Assembly: GCF_932294415.1 (NCBI RefSeq)
Contig: NC_065538.1
Coordinates: forward strand, 77,699,834-77,763,833
Length of the DNA stretch: 64,000 bases
Source of the DNA: Quercus robur
Lineage: Eukaryota; Streptophyta; Magnoliopsida; Fagales; Fagaceae
Reading direction: 5' to 3'
The notes beneath the pieces are model-generated. The model made no database searches. It was not told the DNA's origin and saw only the letters and a list, made by a program, of their open reading frames with translations. The position numbers were made by a program, and so were the translations under genes. Below are positions 58,213 through 64,000 of the stretch, in pieces. Each line of letters starts with the position of its first letter. The stretch's first letter is position 1.

Positions 58213-58763
58213 GCAATGTTTGTATACAAATAGTGGGTATATGGCTCCAGAATATGCAATGGAAGGAGTGTTCTCTGTGAAGTCAGATGTCTTCAGCTTT
58301 GGTGTAATCTTACTTGAGATTATTAGTGGGAAAAAGAATAGTGGCTTTTACCTTACAGAACATGCTCAAACACTCCTTTCATATGTATGTTAACTTTTAT
58401 CTCATTGAATTAGAATTAGACATTGCAATATGGACTGCATATGTGAAATATAACTACATTCGAAATCTAAATTGATAGGCATGGAGACTATGGTGTGAAG
58501 ATAAAGTGTTGGAGTTTGTGGACAACTTCTTGATGGAATCATGTTCGACATTAGAAATTGTAAGGTGCATACATATCGGACTTTTGTGCGTGCAGGAAGA
58601 TCCACAAGATAGACCCAACATGTCGATTGTGGTAGCATTGCTAGGAAGTGAATCAATAGCCCTTCCTAAACCAAGACACCCTGCATTTTCTGTGGCTAAA
58701 TTCATTCAGATGGATGAATTCTCTGTAAATGAGCTTAGTTTTTCTAGTATTGTACCACAATGA
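48818..58763 (+). CDS. Cysteine-rich receptor-like protein kinase (CRK-C), 7 exons
   Basis: Predicted DUF26 receptor kinase. Exons: 48818-49670, 56510-56680, 56900-57030, 57573-57783, 57901-58138, 58234-58384, 58479-58763; 2040 nt, 679 aa, all GT-AG. The signal peptide is hydrophobic up to LTAHA; DUF26-1 has [13 protein letters not shown] and DUF26-2 has [13 protein letters not shown], both C-X8-C-X2-C. A proline-rich juxtamembrane linker ([19 protein letters not shown]) is absent from CRK-A and -B. Exon 2 gives the membrane helix then RRRAR. Exon 3 has three extra residues (SADLA region). Kinase motifs are intact: [30 protein letters not shown]. The kinase resembles CRK-A and -B more closely than the ectodomain does. 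Intron 1 is 6.8 kb. The open frame runs past the exon 1 donor to 50044, but that tail is intron. Confidence 0.9.
49850..50205. repeat. Dispersed repeat with palindromic ends
   Basis: Each end carries a near-palindrome: TTCTCCAAACTAATTTGGAGA at the left and CCAAACTAGTTTGG at the right. The AT-rich interior shares blocks such as 'attgagtgtgaatttt' and 'aaaatctaactgtta' with 48255-48310, and 'gatcaattgctatgttatcaa' with 40345-40360. This points to a family of small non-autonomous elements. No TSD was resolved. Confidence 0.55.
50206..51341. other. CRK-C intron 1 segment, AT-rich
   Basis: Homopolymer-rich intronic DNA. Around 50860-51010 it contains a CCGGCTG/CCGAAA-rich repeat related in style to 16380-16545 in CRK-A intron 1. 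No gene is supported. Confidence 0.5.
51345..52394. mobile_element. TIR element with TTA TSD in CRK-C intron 1
   Basis: The left end GGGTTGTTTGGTAGGTAAGTT and the reverse complement of the right end GGGTTTGTTTGATAACAGTG are imperfect inverted repeats. TTA flanks both (51342-51344 and 52395-52397), fitting the PIF/Harbinger class. It contains a TA microsatellite (51870-51902) and A-rich runs. The frames at 51713-52285 are low complexity. Confidence 0.65.
52968..53480 (-). pseudogene. Copia RNase H remnant
   Basis: The minus strand reads [19 protein letters not shown] (about 53430-53370), then [38 protein letters not shown], and [12 protein letters not shown] near the end. This is the typical C-terminal RNase H of Copia Pol. 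Two adjacent stops interrupt it near 53340. Its orientation agrees with the LTRs, PBS and polypurine tract. Confidence 0.85.
53490..54185 (+). pseudogene. Copia reverse transcriptase remnant, inverted within the element
   Basis: The plus strand carries [19 protein letters not shown] (about 53560-53620), RALYGHK, then [19 protein letters not shown] (53808 onward) with the catalytic YVDD, and [19 protein letters not shown]. Stops interrupt the first half, and a G17 tract at 54071-54087 disrupts the end. The fragment is antisense to the LTRs and RNase H around it. Confidence 0.85.
54071..54087 (+). repeat. G17 homopolymer
   Basis: Seventeen consecutive G bases inside the reverse transcriptase remnant, where a short glycine- or other-coding stretch has probably expanded. 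Confidence 0.9.
54890..55250 (+). pseudogene. Second Copia RNase H fragment
   Basis: The frame at 54923-55162 contains [20 protein letters not shown], then [20 protein letters not shown] and [10 protein letters not shown]. These match the layout of Copia RNase H (GFVFY, KKQP, EAEY, DNKS). Degenerate 'pvFHD'-like sequence follows to about 55250 with stops. It belongs to a different Copia lineage from the element just upstream. No RT or paired LTR was found; 55265-55660 may be part of its LTR (a TATTTAAAC motif near 55492). Confidence 0.7.
56197..56337 (+). mobile_element. Degenerate SINE
   Basis: A B-box-like AGAGTTTAAGTCTCTAGG lies near 56243, followed by an AT-rich 3' region ending TATCTTGTATAAAAAAAG and an A-rich tail. 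The same 3' end occurs in the SINE at 29372-29560. Possible target duplication AAGTGAGT at 56189-56196 and 56338-56345. It lies 170 bp before exon 2 of CRK-C. Confidence 0.6.
58182..58211. repeat. (TAA)n microsatellite in CRK-C intron 5
   Basis: A run of about ten TAA/ATA units just upstream of exon 6. Shorter versions sit at the same place in CRK-A (19852-19870) and CRK-B (37760-37782). Confidence 0.85.
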
Positions 58764-59145
58764 ACGCGTACAACTGTATAAGATTGGCATTAGGTCTTGC
58801 ATAATGGTGAACTTAATATTGCAGACTAAAATTTCTATAAATTAGGAATAGGATACGTGTTGGGAAGGAAGGTTCAGTTAATTGAGCAAATAAAGGTGAT
58901 TTTTTGGGGTGATTTTCTGAGAAGGGAGTTATGAACTAAGGGACCATTGGACAAAATAAACATGAGACTTGGACGTATCTCATTGATGGGCCTGCAGGAT
59001 GTTTGGACAGTCCAGAATTTGGATTTAACAAAAAATACTCAGTACCGTTTCCCTCAATAAAGAAATAGATCTCACAGGAATATGCTTCTAGCCCTATTGG
59101 CACCTACCATTCTCTTCAGTTTTTGTGTTGTACCATTCCTTCCTA

Positions 59146-59184
<39 letters not shown>

Positions 59185-60510
59185 GATTTGTGATTGCTAT
59201 TTTCTTCAGTCGAGTCCTATATGGGAATCACACGTTGGATTCTTGAATTATTTACGATAAGAGGATAATCAAGAATATAAACCAATTGTTTAAGTGAATT
59301 GAAAAATATTTAATTATTTTCACTAATTTAAGCATTCAATTATCTTTTATAATTTGATTACATGCAAGTAAATTTGGTAAATTTGATTTTATCTTTTGCC
59401 TTGCTCTTATTCAATTGTTGCCAAAACAACTCATTTTAAATAAAAATGTCATATTTCAAAATCAATTGTTTCTTATATAAATCAAATAAAAATAATAAAA
59501 AAAATTCATTTTTCATAACTAATAAGTGCACCAACTACAAATAATTAGTACATAAAAACAAATGTATTTACACTATTAATATTGAGTATAATTACATAGA
59601 ACAAATTTAGACTACTGCGATGTTGGTTCCACACACACACTTATATTATGTCACTAAAAGGATTTAAGAAATATAAATTGTTCAGATTAATATAATAATA
59701 AAATGAACATATCACTTTAGTGAATTAAATTTTTTTTTTTAAATTATTTCAGCTAATTTAAGCTTGCAATTATTTTTAATAATTTTTATTGGATTTTTAC
59801 CTTCTTTTTTTTTTTTTTTTTTTTACCTTTCAATGATTTTGTTTCGATGAGGAAGAATTTCATATTGTTATTTTTATATAAATTTTATGAAAATAACTAT
59901 ATAAATTCATTTTTTATAAATATTTTGTGCACCATCTATCTATAATTAATATATAAAAATCAATATATTTAACCTATTAATTAATATACTGACATAAATA
60001 AATAAATTATGAGGTGGAAGAAAAAATAAAAAATAAAATCTTATTCCTTCTTGAAGAATACCCTTTCTGGACTAAACCTTAAGACTAATGGTCTGTTTAA
60101 ATAAAAGGGGGAAGGAGGAGGAGTGGAGGGGAGTATAATAAAATTAGTTAAAAATAAGTTAATTTTATGCTAAATCTACTCTACTCTACTCTTCTCCCCC
60201 TTCCTAGATTCAAACGGAACATAAGGGATTCATACTGAGTACATTGCATGAGTGGGCTTTGGCCTTTGGATTCTTATATGCAAGTTTTTTTATATGCAAG
60301 TTGTTAACCAATACAAAGTCCCTTCATATTGGTCACACTCTTCTGGACCCCACAAGAGAACTCTACGAATTTTAATTTTTATCAAGGAAAGGAATTTCAA
60401 TACCGGACAAAGAATTACGACAAAAACGCTACTATAGACCGCGCTTTCACTACACTGGAAAGTAGATCAGTTTGGCCAATGCTTCGGTCATAGTTCCACT
60501 CCAGTCTGTA
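58764..60510 (+). repeat. CRK-C 3' flank, paralogous to the CRK-B 3' flank
   Basis: Collinear with 38333-39842 plus 44779-44880. It lacks both the 965-bp insertion and the LINE, so it shows the pre-insertion arrangement around 60389-60430. It carries its own insertion at 60091-60212. No gene is supported. Confidence 0.75.
60091..60212. mobile_element. Small MITE with purine/pyrimidine inverted ends
   Basis: The left end GTCTGTTTAAATAAAAGGGGG and the reverse complement of the right end TCCGTTTGAATCTAGGAAGG are imperfect inverted repeats. The CRK-B flank passes directly from 'cttagacta' to 'taagagattcat' (39698-39716) where this copy has the element. A related sequence lies at about 60749-60874. 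Confidence 0.6.
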
Positions 60511-61443
60511 CCCATCATTGACTTTTACCACTCGGGCAGCACAACAATTTTGACCGGAATATATTCTTTAATCTTTTTCACTGTTCCATATGATTTTTTT
60601 AATAAAATCCAATTATATATTTTGATAGTTTGGTTTATTGCCAATTAGGATCAAGAGTTTTCTAAATGGACTAATTTGTTCCTTAAATTTAATTTAGTCT
60701 CTAAAAATTGCTAAACTAGTTAGACATTTTTTTAATTGTTTTAAGGACTAATGGTTCGTTTGGATTGAAGGAGAGGGATGGAGAGTAGAATAGAGTAGAT
60801 TTAGTACAAAATTAGTTTATTTTTAAACAATTCTACTTTACTCCCCTTCATTTCCTCTCCTGTCTCCCTCAGGCTATAAGTTAACTTTAAGAACTAAATT
60901 AATCAGTTTGATAAAATCTTGAACCTAATGGGTAATAGTTCAAATCCCAATTATGTTACTGAAATTTACTTTTTTTTTTTTTTTTTGGGTAATCCCTTCT
61001 AGAAAGGAATAAGGACATATGAATTATTAAAAGTTTGACTTGCATCATGGCCAAAGTCCCAACCTTATCCTCACGCAAATGCTTGCATATTCTACGCCCT
61101 TGATATCTTACCCTCGGATCCCTATTTTGTTTTTAAGTTAGAAAATACTTTCACTGGCACAAAGTAAAACAGAAAACTACAAGGACAATAACTAAGAGAG
61201 AAAAAATATCACCATCTCCATCTTGTGGACAACAAACAAGAATTCCAGATATTTGATATGTGGACTAAACTGTAATAACATATTTCCTTCTTTTTTCTGT
61301 AATTTTTTTTTTTAATTTATAACATTTTTCTCACGTGTATCAAGTTATTATAAGACATGTGGAACAAAAAAACAAAACAAAAAAAAATCATCTCCATGAC
61401 AACATTTCCTTATCAAAAATCTTATCAATTCTCACTACATCAA
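60511..61443. other. CRK-D 5' flank
   Basis: Contains the second GTTTGGATT-type small repeat (about 60749-60874) and a poly-T run near 60971-60986. No gene is supported. Confidence 0.5.
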
Positions 61444-61449
61444 TATAAA
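61444..61449 (+). promoter_or_regulatory. TATA box of CRK-D
   Basis: TATAAA lies 52-57 bases before the ATG at 61501, implying a 5' leader of about 25 nt. Confidence 0.5.
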
Positions 61450-61500
61450 CTGAAAATCAGGTAGAGTATACACAAAAGAGGAAGAGACCGAACTATCAAA

Positions 61501-62361
61501 ATGACTTCTTTGAACTCCATGACCCTTCTATTCATTTCCATGCTTAGCCTTAGCTTCCTCAGCCGTACCACTACTCATGCAGCTGACCCAGTTCACCTCA
61601 AAGAGGTATGTGCTAACACCACTTTCAGCCCCAATAGCATCTATCAATCCAATCTCAATTCCCTCCTCTCTTCCCTCTCTTCCAACGTCACACAAAACCT
61701 CGAATTCTACAACACAACCAGCGGCCAAAACACCCCCAACCCCGTCTACGGCCTCTTCCTCTGTCGCGGCGATGTAACCCCTCAACTCTGTCAAGAATGT
61801 GTAGCTGCGGCAGTGAAAGAGGTAACCAAAAAGTGTTCAAGAGAGAAAGTCGCTGTGATATGGTACGATGAGTGCATGATACGTTACTCAAACCGGTCTT
61901 TCTTCTCTACCGTGGACGAAAAACCAAGGTTAGCCCTATTGAACACGCAGAATATCACTGAACAGGACAAGTTTAACAAGTTACTAGCAAAGAGTATGAA
62001 CGAGACTGCAGCACAAGCATCTAATGCTCCTATTGGTGCCAAAAAGTATGGGACCAAGGAGGTGAATATCTCTGCTTTTCAAACACTGTACAACCTTGTA
62101 CAGTGCACAGCGGACTTGTCCAGAAACGATTGTAGTACTTGTCTTCAAGCTGCTATAAAGCTTCTGCCATGGTGTTGTAGTGGAAAGCAAGGGGGAAGAG
62201 TTATTTTTCCTAGTTGCAGTGTTAGGTACGAATTGTACCCTTTTTACCGGATGGAAATTGCGACACTCCCACCTGCACCAATTCACCCATCTTCATATAC
62301 AGGTTCGGTAGCTGGACTTTTGACTGCTTTTTCCTTTTTCTCTTATATTATTGGCAATTGA
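61501..62361 (+). CDS. DUF26 protein without a visible kinase (CRK-D; CRRSP-like)
   Basis: 286 residues. The signal peptide runs to about THA (residue 27). DUF26-1 has CRGDVTPQLCQEC and DUF26-2 has CTADLSRNDCSTC, both C-X8-C-X2-C, closing with GKQGGRVIFPSCSVRYELYP. The ectodomain is closest to CRK-C (shared [18 protein letters not shown]). After a short proline-rich stretch it ends in a hydrophobic tail, GSVAGLLTAFSFFSYIIGN, then TGA. A phase-1 donor-like G|GT at 62302-62304 (TATACAG|GTTCGG) sits where other CRKs end exon 1, so the tail could be read-through into intron 1. Two readings remain: a secreted or tail-anchored (possibly GPI-type) CRRSP, or exon 1 of a CRK whose kinase exons lie beyond 64000. 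No kinase motif occurs in the next 1.6 kb. Confidence 0.82.
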   Translation: MTSLNSMTLLFISMLSLSFLSRTTTHAADPVHLKEVCANTTFSPNSIYQSNLNSLLSSLSSNVTQNLEFYNTTSGQNTPNPVYGLFLCRGDVTPQLCQECVAAAVKEVTKKCSREKVAVIWYDECMIRYSNRSFFSTVDEKPRLALLNTQNITEQDKFNKLLAKSMNETAAQASNAPIGAKKYGTKEVNISAFQTLYNLVQCTADLSRNDCSTCLQAAIKLLPWCCSGKQGGRVIFPSCSVRYELYPFYRMEIATLPPAPIHPSSYTGSVAGLLTAFSFFSYIIGN

Positions 62362-64000
62362 GTGATGGTGCTTCAATTTTTCAAGGCATACTTTATGAAT
62401 CTTTGTTTATGTTGGGTATGATTTTAGTGCGGGTCATATTCTCCCATTAAAGAATTGGAAACATTAGCTTTAACTTGTACAAAGTCAGGGCCAATTAAGA
62501 GGGCTATAACTCTATCTGATATAGCTATCAGATAAACAAAAAAACTATAGAAGTAGGTAAGTGTCCATTTTATTGCCCACCAATATGGTTCGGTGAGGGG
62601 TAGAATGGTAGACCCAACCATTTGCAGAGCTCATGCCCTGCTATAATTCTATTGGCTAGTGCATATCGTCATTTAGCGAAGAAAGTACTTCTTGTAACAG
62701 TTATACTAAGCCGAGTATAAGTCACATATATAAAACAACCTAACAACTGAATAACATGTGAATTATGGGAAATACAAATACTCACTATCATTTTTTGTGT
62801 TTCGTGTTTCACTTTATGTTCCATCAATCACAACTTAATCTGTATTTGTTTAACTTCGTTATAAAACAGTCAAAGTTTAAAATGGAAAAAAATAAACACA
62901 AAAAGTTGTAATTGATGGAACATAAAGTAGAGTACAAAAAGTGGTACGGTGATTTTTTTTTTTTTTAATAAACACAATAAATTGTAATTGGTGAAATAAA
63001 GTAGAATACAAAAAGTGGTACAGTTATTTTTTTTATTATTATTATTTTTATTTAAAAATCAAGTGGGATAGTGGATTTGGATTCGAAAGTTGGAGTTAAC
63101 AAATTTACAATAAATAAATAAATTACATGGCATTTATAAAGTGTTTGGCATTTCCACTTTTTCAATTTGTGATTAATTAATGAGAGTGATGCACTTTTTC
63201 AAGTTACCTGTTCATCATAATATTTTATGTAATATGGTTTTAGAAAATATTGCACATATATTATAGCATAATTGTTATAAAATTTTGTTAATAATGAGTT
63301 TATCATAAGAAGAAATAATTATAAATTGCACAAACATATCTATTACAATTATTTAGTTCAAGTAATGAGAAATTAAAAAACAACTTTGGAGGAATATTGT
63401 AGAATAAAAGTTGATATAAAACATGTCTTTCTCTTTCTTCTTAATTCTAAAACAAAATATACATCCAAAACACCCATAATCAATCATATCCTTCACAAAA
63501 CCCACAAATCTATAACGTTTGACCTTAAAATCAAAACTGTAATTGTCACTGTCACTCAATATAAAATGCATGCCACTCATTCCTTAGTTGTAGCCAACTC
63601 ATACGGGTTAGAATTAGATGAGACAACAATGATAGAGCTAGGTAAGTGTCGTTTAAAGATTGAAGATAAATGAAATCATTTTTGGTCTGTTGTATTTGAC
63701 ATGGGATGACGTGAAGGGTTATGGATAGGTATATATAAAGGAGTAGAAGTGCAAGAGGTAAAAATAGTGAATTTAAATGTAAAGAATATTGTGTATATGC
63801 ATGAGGGAGGAAAAGTCTTGATACATTTAACCAAAAGATACAAATAATATTTACTTTTTTAATTAAAAAAATCTTAAAACATTGAATCAAATAAAACAAA
63901 ATTTTAATATTTAATTTGTTCTTATTTCTAATGTAGTACTTGAGAATATTTTAATTCTTTTAGCCAAGAATGCGCCACTTGGCAAAATCTCATACTTTCT
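62362..64000. other. Downstream of CRK-D, no gene recognised
   Basis: AT-rich DNA. No CRK exon 2-7 motif was found on either strand. A repeated 'ttgtaattgatggaa' / 'ttgtaattggtgaaa' unit with 'aaaaagtggtac' occurs at about 62905-63025. The right edge (about 63690-64000) resembles 33700-33950, upstream of CRK-B. Confidence 0.5.

Overview
This window looks like nuclear DNA from a eudicot plant, probably a woody rosid. The inference rests on AT-rich intergenic DNA, genes split by GT-AG introns, several classes of plant transposon, and a tandem cluster of cysteine-rich receptor-like kinase (CRK, DUF26) genes. There is nothing prokaryotic: no operons, no CRISPR array.

The functional core is four CRK-family loci, all on the + strand. 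CRK-A (12733-20423) and CRK-B (35340-38332) are close paralogues. CRK-C (48818-58763) has a more diverged ectodomain but the same seven-exon plan. CRK-D (61501-62361) has a signal peptide and two DUF26 domains but no kinase exons inside the window. In A, B and C, exon 1 encodes the signal peptide and both C-X8-C-X2-C modules, exon 2 the transmembrane helix, and exons 3-7 an RD-type Ser/Thr kinase. Coding lengths close exactly in frame (A 648 aa, C 679 aa). CRK-B closes only if a displaced splice acceptor is used for exon 2 (646 aa).

Layout. 1-1475 is a second copy of the CRK-A 5' flank with no gene attached. 1480-7843 is a nest of decayed LTR retrotransposons, with a hAT element inside a gag remnant. 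8590-12732 is the CRK-A 5' flank, expanded by MITEs and a SINE. 12733-20423 is CRK-A, with a solo LTR and a long CT repeat in intron 1. 21782-32835 is a transposon field: an 800-bp hAT MITE, a SINE, a 4.8-kb hAT with transposase remains, a Harbinger-like MITE, a second SINE, and a hAT-like element nested in a long-TIR MITE. 34500-38332 is CRK-B. 38890-44890 is its 3' flank, split by a 965-bp insertion and a 5'-truncated LINE. 45000-48490 is AT-rich repeats. 48818-58763 is CRK-C, whose 6.8-kb intron 1 holds a rearranged Copia element and other repeats. 59170-60510 is a paralogous copy of the CRK-B 3' flank without the LINE. 61501-62361 is CRK-D.

CRK-A, -B and -C are predicted plasma-membrane receptors: apoplastic DUF26 pair, one membrane helix, cytoplasmic kinase. 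CRK-D as read would be secreted or membrane-tethered without kinase output. Transposon boundaries marked as supported were found by matching target-site duplications by eye; identities were not computed.
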